Shown: positions 1 through 8,630, numbered from the stretch's first letter. The stretch is 64,000 bases of DNA from Christensenellaceae bacterium (GCA_031260975.1 JAISKJ010000003.1:165758-229757), one strand, 5' to 3'. Program-made: numbers and translations. Notes: generated by a model from the sequence alone, not told the origin.

Positions 1-304
1 GGCTCCGTTTGAAAAATATAAAGAGGTTACTTATACAGACGACGATATGCAATCTATTGTTGCGCTTAAAGACTTTCTTTTAAATGGCTCGGTTGACTAT
101 GAATTTAGAACGACATTTATAAATACGCTGACGATAGAAGATATAATTACAATAGCAAAAAGTATATCAGGCGCCAAAACCTTTGCTATTCAAAAATACA
201 GGCCCAATCTTGCCGGCGAAACTACACACGATGATAGTGAGCAGAACGAGGCGGCAAGGGCAGCCGGACAGTTTGTCGGGACTGTTATAAACCGCGGACT
301 GTAG
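1..304 (+). CDS. nrdG: Anaerobic ribonucleotide reductase activating protein, C-terminal part (truncated by window edge)
   Basis: The reading frame is open from base 2 and ends at TAG 302-304, giving about 100 residues of a C-terminus. The stretch YEFRTTF, followed by the EDI...IAK helix and a GAK.FAIQKYRPN strand, matches the end of the radical-SAM activase family for anaerobic ribonucleoside-triphosphate reductase. That enzyme uses a 4Fe-4S cluster and S-adenosylmethionine to install the glycyl radical in NrdD. The cluster-binding CxxxCxxC would lie in the missing N-terminal part, so it cannot be checked here. The gene fits an anaerobic host. A terminator follows at 306. The family call is good; the exact subfamily is less certain. 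Confidence 0.72.
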   Translation, partial: APFEKYKEVTYTDDDMQSIVALKDFLLNGSVDYEFRTTFINTLTIEDIITIAKSISGAKTFAIQKYRPNLAGETTHDDSEQNEAARAAGQFVGTVINRGL

Positions 305-305
305 C

Positions 306-333
306 AAAAAAGGGGTAAAGCTTCCCCTTTTTT
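306..333 (+). terminator. Rho-independent terminator after nrdG
   Basis: A-run plus GGGG, an 8-nt loop, then CCCC plus a run of six T. It lies directly behind the stop codon of the upstream gene. Confidence 0.85.
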
Positions 334-460
334 AGTTGGCAGAACGCTTAAAAAGTGTTATTATTAATACGTTTACAAACTGATTATTGAGGTTGTGGAA
401 TATATAAATAATTAATGTATATAGTATTGTCAGGATTGTGTGTTTAAAAGGAGATTTAGG

Positions 461-976
461 TTGAAGGCGAATATTGCACTTGTGTGTGCTTTAGAGGATT
501 TTAATAAGGAAGTGGGCGGCAAGCTTGCCGGAAAATTGGATTTTTATTTTATGGATGTGGAGGATTATCTGCAATTTAATATGATTGACCCTGAAGAAGT
601 TATTGAAAAGTGTGGAGTTGATTATTTAAATGAGCTGCGGGCCAAGACTATAACTGAGGTTGCAGCTTATTATGATACGGTTATTTCGGTGAACCTGGAC
701 CTTGCTATGCAGGATGAGCATCTTAAATGTCTTAAAAACAGGTGTTTTATGGTTTATCTGGCGGTGGGGGAAGCGGCTCTTAGAAAACTTGCTACAAAAG
801 AAAAGGATGAAAAAAAGAAGCTGGAAATAGAGACGGGACTACTTGCATTTGGAGCGAGAGATTTGCGTGCAAAAAAGGACTGTGATGTGGTTATTGATGC
901 CGGTAAAATGGATATAAAAAGTATGCTTAAAAAGATTGAAAAAGAAGTGGGAAAAAAGCTAATTGCTGCAAACTGA
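461..976 (+). CDS. Shikimate-kinase-like protein lacking the P-loop
   Basis: A protein of 171 residues. TTG at 461 is preferred over GTG 440 because AGGAG (449-453) lies 7 nt upstream of it. The order of segments follows shikimate kinase: an N-terminal strand (NIALV), a helix with GGKLAGKL, a strand ending FMDVEDYL where the family has F.D.D..I, a helical lid-like region, VISVN, an NR...VYL strand, and a C-terminal strand VVID. The Walker A GxxGxGKS is absent; the corresponding bases encode ALEDFNKEVGGK, and the GGG loop is also missing. It is therefore probably not an active kinase; a regulatory or structural role is inference. It is followed at 24 nt by the GIY-YIG gene. The fold assignment rests on pattern recognition only. 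Confidence 0.55.
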   Translation: MKANIALVCALEDFNKEVGGKLAGKLDFYFMDVEDYLQFNMIDPEEVIEKCGVDYLNELRAKTITEVAAYYDTVISVNLDLAMQDEHLKCLKNRCFMVYLAVGEAALRKLATKEKDEKKKLEIETGLLAFGARDLRAKKDCDVVIDAGKMDIKSMLKKIEKEVGKKLIAAN

Positions 977-1000
977 CAAACAAAAACAAAGGAGTAATAA

Positions 1001-1597
1001 ATGGAATTTATTATTATAGGCATTGTTGCAGGTTTGGCGCTTTTAGCATTGGCAATTTTTCTGTTTTTAAGAAATAAAAAGAAGGATGAAAAAAAGCCAA
1101 AGGAAGTAGAGGTTAAGGAACAGAATATTGCAGCTCTGGCGGCTTTCGTTCAGGCTCAAAAAGAGCAGCAGGAAGAAGAGCTAAGGTTGAAGGACTTAAA
1201 AAAAGCTGAGATGAAAACTAAGCTTGAAACCTTTAAGCAAACCAAGGAACAGCTGAAAGGCAAACTAAGAAATCAGATTGACCAGAAAGAATGGAAACCC
1301 CTTGAAGCTATTTTAAAGAGTGCCGACAAGGGCGGAGTGGGAATATACATAATTTATAACGAAACAAAAAACAAATATTATGTAGGTCAAGCCAAACAGC
1401 TGCTTAAAAGAGTAAGAGACCACTTTGCGGTTGAAGAGATAGCCAAGGACTTTATGTCGGGTGATAAAATGCAGGTTAAGTTTTTGACAGCAAACGAGCT
1501 TGACTCTGATTATAGACTCGACCATATAGAAAAAACGGGTATAGAAATTTTTGATGCAGAAACGAGCGGATATAATAAAACAGCGGGCAACTTATAA
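1001..1597 (+). CDS. Membrane-anchored GIY-YIG domain protein
   Basis: 198 residues, with AAAGGAG 10 nt before ATG. Residues 2-24 form one strongly hydrophobic segment followed by RNKKK, giving an N-in/C-out or N-terminal anchor with the basic end cytoplasmic. Residues 25-105 are highly charged (K/E/Q) and probably coiled coil. Residues 111-198 form a GIY-YIG module: GIY at 114-116, YVG at 127-129 in place of YIG, an Arg at about 137, and a Glu/Asn-rich end (ETSGYN). GIY-YIG domains are nucleases or nicking enzymes; what a membrane-tethered one cuts is unknown. It could act on incoming or membrane-proximal nucleic acid (inference). It sits between the kinase-like gene and transketolase, in the same direction. 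Confidence 0.7.
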   Translation: MEFIIIGIVAGLALLALAIFLFLRNKKKDEKKPKEVEVKEQNIAALAAFVQAQKEQQEEELRLKDLKKAEMKTKLETFKQTKEQLKGKLRNQIDQKEWKPLEAILKSADKGGVGIYIIYNETKNKYYVGQAKQLLKRVRDHFAVEEIAKDFMSGDKMQVKFLTANELDSDYRLDHIEKTGIEIFDAETSGYNKTAGNL

Positions 1598-1630
1598 TGT
1601 TTTTAAGTTTTGAAATCAATAGGAGGATAT

Positions 1631-3553
1631 ATGGAGAAAAAGTGTGCCGATTTTTTGAGGGTAAACTCGCTTAATATGATTTTAAATGCCCGGTCAGGTC
1701 ACCCCGGAGTGTGTCTTGGGGCAGCGGATATTATTTTCTCAATTTTTAAAAACGCGCAATTTAATCCCAAAGACCCTTATGACGGCAGAGATCGTATTGT
1801 ATTTTCGGCGGGACACGCCAGCGCAATTATATATTCAGTGCTTAAGCTTTTTGGATATAACTATAGCTTTGACGACCTGAAAAATTTCAGACAGCTTGGC
1901 AGCAAGACCACGGGGCACCCTGAGCGTGATATAAAAGACGGCATTGAAATCACCACCGGCCCACTCGGGCAGGGGGTTGCTAACGCTGTGGGCTTGGCTC
2001 TAACCGAGCGGCATTTGGCTTCAAAATATAACAAAGCAGGTCTGGATATATTTAATAACTACACCTATTGTTTTTTAGGTGACGGCTGTCTTATGGAGGG
2101 CGTAGCACTTGAAGCGATTTCGCTTGCCGGAAACCTTAGACTTAACAAACTTATTATGTTGTATGACCAAAACAACAAAACTATTGACGGCAAGCTTAAC
2201 ATAACCAACACCGAGGACACTAAAAAGAAGTTTGAAGCATGCGGCTTTTCTGTTTTTGAGTTGCCTCACTTAAGCAAGGTGTCAGATATAGACCGAATGA
2301 TTTTAGAAGCCAAAAAGAGTGACAAGCCAAGTGTTATTATAATAGAAACATATATCGGTTTTGGTAGTGAACTTGAAGACAATGAAAAATCTCACGGCAC
2401 GCCGTTTACGGCGGGGCAGGTAGATTTTGTAAAGAGTAGACTTGGTTATAACGAGCCAGATTTTACGTTGCCTAAAGATGTTGAAAAATATGTTGAAAAC
2501 CTGATGAGACCCAAACTGAAAGAGTATGAGGTCTGGCAGAAAAAACTTGAAAGGTATAAAAAAGAGTATCCCGATGAGTATAAAGCCCTTAACACAAAGG
2601 AAGTTGATTTAAGCGGACTTATTGATAAGGAAATAACATCAAAGGCTTATTCGACAAGGGACTTTAGCGGAATTGCGCTTGACAGAATTGACAAAGTTGT
2701 GCCCAACTTAATCGGAGGCTGTGCCGATCTTGTGGCCTCTACCAAAGCGCAGATTAAAGCAGGAGGGTTTATTGCGCCCGAAGCTTATGGTAGACAAAAC
2801 ATACATTTTGGCATAAGAGAACACGCCATGGGGGCAGTTTGCAACGGCATATGCGCATATGGCCATATGAATGTGTTTTGTTCTACCTTTTTTGTGTTTG
2901 AAAATTATATGACCCCGGCCATTCGTATGGCAGCACTGATGAAACTTCCGGTGATTTATTTGTTTTCTCACGATAGCATAGCAGTGGGTGAGGACGGCCC
3001 TACGCATCAGCCAATTGAGCAGATTGCAACGCTTCGTGCTATGCCCAATATGTTTTTGTTTAGGCCATGTAATTTTGAGGAGCTGCTATACGCTTTTGAA
3101 TTTGCATTGAATGAAAAAAGCCCCGCTGCGATTTTGACCTCCCGTCAGATATTGGAGCTTATAAACAGCAATTATGCTGATGTCAAAAAGGGTGGGTATA
3201 TAATTTCGCAGGCCCAGAACCCTAAAGTAACCTTGGCTGCCACGGGCAGTGAGGTGGGTCTTGCGCTTAAAATACAAGAAAAATTGAAAGAGATAAAAGT
3301 ATCCGCTCAAGTTGTAAGTTTGCCTTGCCTTGAAATTTTTGATATGCAAACCGAAGAGTATAAGAAAAAGATACTTTGCGGCAAGGTATTTACACTTGAA
3401 GCCGGCAGCGACAACATATGGTATAAATATACTTCGCCGGCTAGAGTGATAAAGCTCAGCGATTTTGGCAAAAGCGGCAGTGCCGAAGATGTGGCACGTG
3501 TTATGGGATTTAGTTTAGATGAAGTTTTTGCCAAAATTAAAAATAATCTTTAA
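1631..3553 (+). CDS. tkt: Transketolase
   Basis: A full-length fused transketolase of 640 residues. ATG 1631 is chosen because AGGAGG (1621-1626) precedes it; an upstream TTG at 1610 has no such site. N-terminal features are SGHPG, the TPP-binding GDG...EG and GPLGQG. The central pyrimidine-binding part has FGIREHAMG and EDGPTHQPIEQ, and a C-terminal transketolase domain ends the protein. It transfers two-carbon ketol units in the non-oxidative pentose phosphate pathway, in the cytosol, and links sugars to nucleotide and aromatic precursors. It is close behind the GIY-YIG gene (33 nt), so co-transcription is possible. No obvious anomalies. Confidence 0.95.
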   Translation: MEKKCADFLRVNSLNMILNARSGHPGVCLGAADIIFSIFKNAQFNPKDPYDGRDRIVFSAGHASAIIYSVLKLFGYNYSFDDLKNFRQLGSKTTGHPERDIKDGIEITTGPLGQGVANAVGLALTERHLASKYNKAGLDIFNNYTYCFLGDGCLMEGVALEAISLAGNLRLNKLIMLYDQNNKTIDGKLNITNTEDTKKKFEACGFSVFELPHLSKVSDIDRMILEAKKSDKPSVIIIETYIGFGSELEDNEKSHGTPFTAGQVDFVKSRLGYNEPDFTLPKDVEKYVENLMRPKLKEYEVWQKKLERYKKEYPDEYKALNTKEVDLSGLIDKEITSKAYSTRDFSGIALDRIDKVVPNLIGGCADLVASTKAQIKAGGFIAPEAYGRQNIHFGIREHAMGAVCNGICAYGHMNVFCSTFFVFENYMTPAIRMAALMKLPVIYLFSHDSIAVGEDGPTHQPIEQIATLRAMPNMFLFRPCNFEELLYAFEFALNEKSPAAILTSRQILELINSNYADVKKGGYIISQAQNPKVTLAATGSEVGLALKIQEKLKEIKVSAQVVSLPCLEIFDMQTEEYKKKILCGKVFTLEAGSDNIWYKYTSPARVIKLSDFGKSGSAEDVARVMGFSLDEVFAKIKNNL

Positions 3554-3587
3554 ATTATAGTTTTTGGTTTATTTTTCTTAGGTTTTA

Positions 3588-3596
3588 TGATATACT
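3588..3596 (+). promoter_or_regulatory. Extended -10 promoter for the gene at 3630
   Basis: TGaTATACT with no good -35 at the usual distance; it lies 33 nt before the start codon. The extended -10 form recurs through the window. Confidence 0.5.
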
Positions 3597-3629
3597 ATTA
3601 AAGTATTCTTTATAAATTGGGAGGATTTT

Positions 3630-4181
3630 ATGAGTAAGAAACTTAGCGGAACGCTGCTTGGTATTTTGACAGGACTTGCGGGCATAGCTCTTTATGTAGT
3701 GCTTTATGCTTTTGTGGGGCTTATTCCGGGTATTGCTATGATTTTGGTTGCTTTTGGTTTTTATGGAGTTTATATGAAACTCAATCCGACAGACAATTCG
3801 TGGTATCCTGTAATTATAGCAAGTATACTTACAATTGTAGGTGCAGTGTCAGGCATGTTTTTGGGCCTAGTTATAATTGCTGCTCAATATGATGTTATAC
3901 TTGGCGAGGTTCTCCATGTGCCGGAGGTTCAGAGCGCACTTACCTCCGACTTGATATTCACATTAGTATTTGCGTTTGTGGCTGTGGGGCTGGTGATATT
4001 AACAAAAGTTAAAGCCTCAAAAACCGCACAAGGTTCAGCAACGTTTCAGCAGGGGGCGGCTCAGCCTGAAATCGCACAGCCCGAAGTTGCTAAGACTGAG
4101 ACAAGGTCGCAGCCCGAAGAAGGCGAGGCGTACAGTGCAAGTGCTGAAGCTGCCAAAGAAAAACCGACAAACCAAGATTAA
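3630..4181 (+). CDS. Four-helix membrane protein with disordered tail, unknown function
   Basis: 183 residues, preceded by GGGAGG 9 nt upstream. Four predicted membrane segments lie at roughly residues 8-28, 30-50, 60-83 and 105-125. A polar tail of about 55 residues, rich in Gln, Glu, Ala and Pro with short QPE/AQPE repeats, follows and is probably disordered. I do not recognise a family. It has its own extended -10 promoter and two strong terminators behind it, so it is likely monocistronic. Confidence 0.75.
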   Translation: MSKKLSGTLLGILTGLAGIALYVVLYAFVGLIPGIAMILVAFGFYGVYMKLNPTDNSWYPVIIASILTIVGAVSGMFLGLVIIAAQYDVILGEVLHVPEVQSALTSDLIFTLVFAFVAVGLVILTKVKASKTAQGSATFQQGAAQPEIAQPEVAKTETRSQPEEGEAYSASAEAAKEKPTNQD

Positions 4182-4222
4182 AAAACTTAAATATAAAATA
4201 AACTTCCGAGTCTTTTTGTGGA

Positions 4223-4254
4223 TAACCCGACTTGAAAAAGTTGGGTTATTTTTT
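4223..4254 (+). terminator. Terminator after the membrane protein gene
   Basis: TAACCCGACTT, a GAAA-type loop, AAGTTGGGTTA (one G-U pair), then six T. Confidence 0.85.
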
Positions 4255-4279
4255 GTGTGATACCTCCGCAATAAAATCA

Positions 4280-4308
4280 AAAACCACAGGCACGAAGCCT
4301 GTGGTTTT
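4280..4308. terminator. Second, bidirectional terminator
   Basis: Perfect 12-bp stem AAAACCACAGGC / GCCTGTGGTTTT with a 5-nt loop, flanked by A and T on both sides. It insulates the SipW cassette from the upstream gene. Confidence 0.85.
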
Positions 4309-4507
4309 GAGAAGTAAGGAATTATATTTGCCTTACTGAGGTTATTATGTGCTGCATCAAAAATATTATGCAAAAAAATTTTTCCAAAATTTGGGATTAT
4401 TTTTCCATCCCAAATAGTTTGCAATAAAAAATGTCAGTATTGGGTATTTGGAACGGGGGTTAATCCTGATATTAATTTAGATTTTTAATTAAATTATGGT
4501 TAAATAC
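4309..4507. other. Non-coding stretch before the SipW cassette
   Basis: No gene is seen. It holds an inverted repeat TTTGGGAT/ATCCCAAA (4390-4414) that could be an operator or hairpin. A 13-bp word TTACTGAGGTTAT at 4333 recurs near 8480, on the other side of the cassette. Confidence 0.4.
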
Positions 4508-4537
4508 TTGATTGTTTTTAGATTTTTATGTTATACT
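4508..4537 (+). promoter_or_regulatory. Promoter of the SipW cassette
   Basis: -35 TTGATT (4508-4513), 18-nt spacer, -10 TATACT (4532-4537) with an upstream TG. The predicted start is about 20 nt before the ATG at 4563. Confidence 0.65.
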
Positions 4538-4562
4538 AAACAACATAGGAGAAAAAATTATC

Positions 4563-5180
4563 ATGGAAAAAACAAAAAATTTAAAAGTAAAATTAGTGGC
4601 TTCAATTGTAAGTATAATGGCATGCTTATTAATCGTTGTAGTTTCGGTGTTTGCCGCCGCAACACAAAATGTTACAGTTTCGGACTCAATTACCATAACA
4701 ACTGCGGGTCAGGCAAGGGTAGATGTAACAGTCTCGGCAAAACATGGGCAGGCTGATGGAGTTTTGCTAGGTGACACAGGTGCAGATTATACCAAAATAG
4801 AAGCTGCAGGTTATACCGAATTAGCTCATCTTGCGTATGACAACACTACCGGTAGTGCAACGGGAAGTGGGCTTACTCCGGTATTTTCGCTAGCACATCA
4901 GTACACATATTATGCTTATAAAATAGACTTAGTGAATCATGGAACAACAAGTGCGGATTATGCAATTGCTATTAACAATCTTGCATTAGGTAGCCAGCTT
5001 GAGTATGTTTATGCAGATGACACTGCAATAGGAACTTCCTCTCTACTTGGAGGAACACTTGCTGCAACAAACGGTACGGCACAAGTATATGTGGTTATAA
5101 GACTTAATACTGCGCTTGCTAGTTTGGTAGATGTGGCAACGGACCCATTTACATTGACAGTAAATATATCGTTAGCTTAA
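4563..5180 (+). CDS. Exported SipW-dependent (TasA/CalY-like) protein
   Basis: 205 residues. ATG 4563 is chosen because AGGAGA lies upstream and the promoter start falls within the longer frame that would begin at 4512. Basic residues MEKTKNLKVK precede a hydrophobic core and VSVFAA, a signal peptide probably cleaved after Ala; the mature end begins TQNVTVSDSITIT. The body is Ala/Thr/Gly/Asn-rich with beta-strand periodicity and no cysteines. Small beta-rich exported proteins encoded beside a SipW peptidase are typical of TasA/CalY matrix-fibre proteins; sequence identity to TasA is not evident, so this is assignment by context. It shares its mature N-terminus with the protein at 6130. It could form or nucleate an extracellular fibre (inference). 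Confidence 0.65.
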   Translation: MEKTKNLKVKLVASIVSIMACLLIVVVSVFAAATQNVTVSDSITITTAGQARVDVTVSAKHGQADGVLLGDTGADYTKIEAAGYTELAHLAYDNTTGSATGSGLTPVFSLAHQYTYYAYKIDLVNHGTTSADYAIAINNLALGSQLEYVYADDTAIGTSSLLGGTLAATNGTAQVYVVIRLNTALASLVDVATDPFTLTVNISLA

Positions 5181-5200
5181 AAAGTATAAACCTATAAATC

Positions 5201-5234
5201 ATAAACCACAAATAGGTTTGTGGTTTATTTGTTT
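5201..5234 (+). terminator. Intra-operon hairpin with a competing alternative
   Basis: ATAAACCACA / TGTGGTTTAT with an 8-nt loop and a T-rich tail sits between the exported protein and sipW. AAACCTA (5188-5194) can instead pair with TAGGTTT (5213-5219), which overlaps the loop and right arm. Partial termination would give more of the substrate than of the peptidase. Confidence 0.6.
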
Positions 5235-5287
5235 AAGAGGTATACAGAGTTAAATTTAGTTGATAAAATGTTGTTGCGTTTAAATTT

Positions 5288-6064
5288 GTGAGCAACAAAA
5301 GGAAGGAGATGGAGACAAAGGTTCCCAATAAAAAAGTGCGGAAAGAACCGATAATTGTTGAAAATAAAGAGGCTATTGAACAAGGAATTACTATAGATTT
5401 AAAGGCTAGAAAAAATAAAATTTGGCAATGGCTTTATTTTGCTATCAATATTCTTACTTGGATTATAATTGTATTTATTTTATCTGCGGCGCTATCAATG
5501 TATATTTCTAACAAAAAGACGGGTCTGCCTGCTGTTTTTGGTCTCGTTATTGTGCAAATTGCATCAGGAAGTATGGTTGATGCTGGTTTTGAAGTGGGTT
5601 CTCATGCGCTTATTCGGCAGGTTTCTTTTGATAGTTTAGAAGTTGGCGATTATATTGCATTCAGATATTTTGTAACAGCAGGTGCATCTGCGCCGGGGGA
5701 TGTTTCGCCTACACATAAACCTCTTCAGGAGGCCCCAAGGGGTACAAAAATTATTTTTCACGAGATTAAGGAGATTATAACAGATGTTAATGGGCAGCGT
5801 TGGTTTATAACTAAGGGCACAAACAACGCGGCAGAGGACCCCTTTCCGATATACGAGAATTATGTTATTGGCCGCCATGTAGACATAAGCAGAACAGCCG
5901 AGAATTTCCTTAGTTTTATCTTCTCTCCTATTGGCACAATGGTGGTGGTAACCCTTCCGGCTACATTGATTATGGGATTTGATATTTACACAGTTATAAT
6001 TGTTGGTGTAGAGTTAAGAGAAAATAAGCGTAAGAAGAAATCTGATGAACGTGAAAAAATCTAG
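5288..6064 (+). CDS. sipW: SipW-type (ER-type) signal peptidase I
   Basis: 258 residues from GTG 5288. That start has no clear ribosome-binding site; ATG 5309 has GGAG immediately against it, so the start is uncertain. A charged N-terminal tail of about 45 residues precedes a membrane segment (around 46-70). The serine motif is ASGSM (around 96-100). HEIKEI carries His where bacterial type I peptidases have Lys, and GxNN..D follows; this Ser-His arrangement marks the SipW/Sec11 class. A second membrane segment lies near the C-terminus, followed by a basic tail. It removes signal peptides from a small dedicated set of exported proteins, here presumably its two neighbours, on the outer face of the membrane. 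Confidence 0.85.
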   Translation: MSNKRKEMETKVPNKKVRKEPIIVENKEAIEQGITIDLKARKNKIWQWLYFAINILTWIIIVFILSAALSMYISNKKTGLPAVFGLVIVQIASGSMVDAGFEVGSHALIRQVSFDSLEVGDYIAFRYFVTAGASAPGDVSPTHKPLQEAPRGTKIIFHEIKEIITDVNGQRWFITKGTNNAAEDPFPIYENYVIGRHVDISRTAENFLSFIFSPIGTMVVVTLPATLIMGFDIYTVIIVGVELRENKRKKKSDEREKI

Positions 6065-6129
6065 CCGATTTAATATGGTTGGTTTGGATATTTGGTAGTA
6101 AAAATTATAAAATCTGTAGGGAGATTATT

Positions 6130-8349
6130 GTGAAACACTTATTTAAACTATCAATACTTGTTTTAATAGTTGCTTTTGGAATGGCTTGTTATGCCTCTGT
6201 TTCTGTTTTTGCTGCCGGAAGTCAAAATGTACAAATTTCAGATACAATAACCATAGAGGAAACTCGTGTAGATTATAATATAGACTATTATACTGAGAGT
6301 CTTAATGGTACTTATGAGGTCACTTCAACCGTTACAGGTTCTGGGCGAGTGGGAGAGACCATTACTGCTTCTACAAATTTAATGCAGGGTTTTACATTAA
6401 ATTTATCGCATTCAAGCAGCCTTATTTCAAAAACATTAGTTTTTAATGATAATAATGAATTAAGAGTGTATTATAATCGTAATTCATATATCGCTACATA
6501 TCAGGATCCTCATGGTATTGGCAATAATACTGTAACCTACAAGTATGACGAAGATGTAGATTTACCGGACTTGCTGCATTCAGGATATACCTTTGATGCT
6601 TGGTTTTATAATGGTAATGCTGTTTCGTCTCTTAGCATGCCGGCGGAGAATATTATATTAGATTCCAGTTGGATAGTTAATCAATATACAATAACGTATG
6701 AAGGTTTGAATGGTGTAAGTAATACCAACCCAACCAAATACACCGTATTAAGTAGCACTATAACATTTGTTGATCCCGGCGATAGAAACGGCTACCTTTT
6801 TGACGGATGGTTTGATGCGGCAATCGGTGGAAATTTAATAACGGTTTTAACTACGGGGAGTTTTGGAGATTTGATTCTGTATGCTCAATGGCAAGAAGAT
6901 GTGCCGGTTATTAATATATCAGGCACCAAATTTAACAGATATTTTGTGCAAGAAGATTATTATACGGGTTTAAATGCAGCCTTAGCTAATAACATGGCGG
7001 GGATTCTGGTGGGGGTAGATAGCACTAGAAATATATTTAGCGGTGTTACAGCAGCTGATAATAAAGGCAATAATCTGACAGGCAGTATTACTTACACCTC
7101 TTCACCCGCCTTCGACCCAACTGTTGCGGGCACCTATGAGATTACTTTCAATGTAAGCAATTACGGCATTCTGGCCGAGCCCGTTACTTTCAAAATAATA
7201 GTCTGGAATTTTGTGAAAATGATGAGCGGCAGATATCACACTTTAGCATTAACCAGTGACGGAACTGTTTATTCTTGGGGATATAATATTGATGGTCAAC
7301 AGGGGGACGGAACAACAACTCGTGTTTTAACACCTAAAGTTGTAGGCGGAGCGCTTAGTGGCAAGAAAATTGTTGACATTGCTACGAGCTATTCGGATGG
7401 TTCATATGCACTGACCGATGAAGGTTTAATATATGTATGGGGTCTTGGCGGCAATTATCAACTTGGCAATGGTTCAACTTCAAGACAAACTTCACCGGTG
7501 CTGGCTACTATGCCAACCTTGGAAGCAAATGAAAAGTTTATTACTATATCTGCAGGTTATTATAGTGCAGGTGCTGTAACCAACCAAGGAAGGGTTTATG
7601 TTTGGGGTGACAAATCTAATCATAGACTGGGGTTGGGTTCAAATAGTGGAACTCAAAATACACCTACTCTTTTAACCGGACTTAATGGCATTAATATTAA
7701 ACAATTAAATTTGGGTCGCTTTAGCGGTGCCGCTGTAACTAATGATGGTGCTGTTTATGTGTGGGGAGATGGTAGTTATGGTGGTTTAGGATTGGGTAAT
7801 ACTACAAACCAATCAACACCGGTGCTTTTAGATAGTTTATCAAACATAAAACAGATAGCCGTAGGCTACTATTATATGGTGGCAATAGATAATAGCGGTC
7901 AGGTTTATACTTGGGGAAATGGTGACGCTGGCAGACTGGGAACTATTGGCGGCAGTACATCAAATAAAACAACACCGCAAGCAATAGGTATTACAAATGG
8001 TGCATATGTAGAGACTATTTACCATTCTACAACCGTGCTAACCACAGATGGTAAAGTGTATATGTTTGGTAATAATGACTATGGTAAACATGGTTCGGGC
8101 AATTCTACTAATCATACTGAACCTTATCAAGTACGATTACCGCCAATAAATTCTCCTACATATATAACTGATGCAACGTATACATCAATTGCCCTAGATA
8201 CTGCGTTTGTACTAGTTAGAGGGACACTAGTTTATGGTTCAGGATGGAACGGTGACGGTCAGATAGGTTCAGGTAATACTACTACAACAAATTTATTTAC
8301 CTCATGGGCATTCACTCCGCCCGTTTCGAGTAGGGTAGTTGTAGTCTAA
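6130..8349 (+). CDS. Exported B-repeat and RCC1-repeat protein, SipW substrate candidate
   Basis: 739 residues from GTG 6130, preceded by AGGGAGA. An earlier TTG in the same frame would spoil the signal peptide. MKHLFKLS plus a hydrophobic core and VSVFAA form the signal; the mature end SQNVQISDTITI nearly copies the neighbour at 4563. About residues 95-265 contain InlB/Listeria-Bacteroides B-repeats (GYTFDAWF, GYLFDGWF...LYAQW). An Ig-like segment follows (around 270-365), then six or seven RCC1-type blades (TLALTSDGTVYSWGYN...GDGTTT) that would close a beta-propeller. No cell-wall sorting motif or C-terminal anchor is seen, so it is released or held non-covalently. Likely a surface or matrix protein; partner unknown. 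Confidence 0.8.
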   Translation: MKHLFKLSILVLIVAFGMACYASVSVFAAGSQNVQISDTITIEETRVDYNIDYYTESLNGTYEVTSTVTGSGRVGETITASTNLMQGFTLNLSHSSSLISKTLVFNDNNELRVYYNRNSYIATYQDPHGIGNNTVTYKYDEDVDLPDLLHSGYTFDAWFYNGNAVSSLSMPAENIILDSSWIVNQYTITYEGLNGVSNTNPTKYTVLSSTITFVDPGDRNGYLFDGWFDAAIGGNLITVLTTGSFGDLILYAQWQEDVPVINISGTKFNRYFVQEDYYTGLNAALANNMAGILVGVDSTRNIFSGVTAADNKGNNLTGSITYTSSPAFDPTVAGTYEITFNVSNYGILAEPVTFKIIVWNFVKMMSGRYHTLALTSDGTVYSWGYNIDGQQGDGTTTRVLTPKVVGGALSGKKIVDIATSYSDGSYALTDEGLIYVWGLGGNYQLGNGSTSRQTSPVLATMPTLEANEKFITISAGYYSAGAVTNQGRVYVWGDKSNHRLGLGSNSGTQNTPTLLTGLNGINIKQLNLGRFSGAAVTNDGAVYVWGDGSYGGLGLGNTTNQSTPVLLDSLSNIKQIAVGYYYMVAIDNSGQVYTWGNGDAGRLGTIGGSTSNKTTPQAIGITNGAYVETIYHSTTVLTTDGKVYMFGNNDYGKHGSGNSTNHTEPYQVRLPPINSPTYITDATYTSIALDTAFVLVRGTLVYGSGWNGDGQIGSGNTTTTNLFTSWAFTPPVSSRVVVV

Positions 8350-8389
8350 TATGTAATTAAAATATAACTAGATATAAGTAAAGATAAGT

Positions 8390-8428
8390 AAAACCCAGCA
8401 TATGACTTATGGTCATATGCTGGGTTTT
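8390..8428 (+). terminator. Strong terminator ending the SipW cassette
   Basis: 16-bp perfect stem (AAAACCCAGCATATGA and its complement), 7-nt loop, ending in TTTT. Confidence 0.9.
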
Positions 8429-8564
8429 AGTATCAATAAAGGATAATAAGCTGTGTTATTCTTCACTTACTGAACGCTTATTACTGAGGTTATATGTAAT
8501 AATTTTAGACAATTGATATTTTGATTATTTTCATTTGAAATTGCGGCACACTTCTTGATTTTGC

Positions 8565-8630
8565 AAGATTGTGTTAAATATAGAAGGCAGAGATAACAAA
8601 AAAACTCACTACCCAAAAAATAGTGAGTGA
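8565..8630 (+). pseudogene. Remnant of a serine recombinase 3' end
   Basis: In one frame this short stretch reads LNIEGRDNKKTHY and then runs to a stop. It matches the last residues (FNIKGRDNKKTHY) of the recombinase fragment that ends at 16891. It is the tail of an earlier element at the same site; nothing further upstream remains recognisable. Confidence 0.7.

Noticed and set aside
5288..5311. ATG 5309 as the sipW start
   Set aside because: GGAG touches the ATG with no spacer; GTG 5288 is kept, though it is not well supported either.
4333..8493. 13-bp TTACTGAGGTTAT on both sides of the SipW cassette as ends of a transposon
   Set aside because: No inverted ends, transposase or longer similarity; the match is short enough to be chance or a shared regulatory word.
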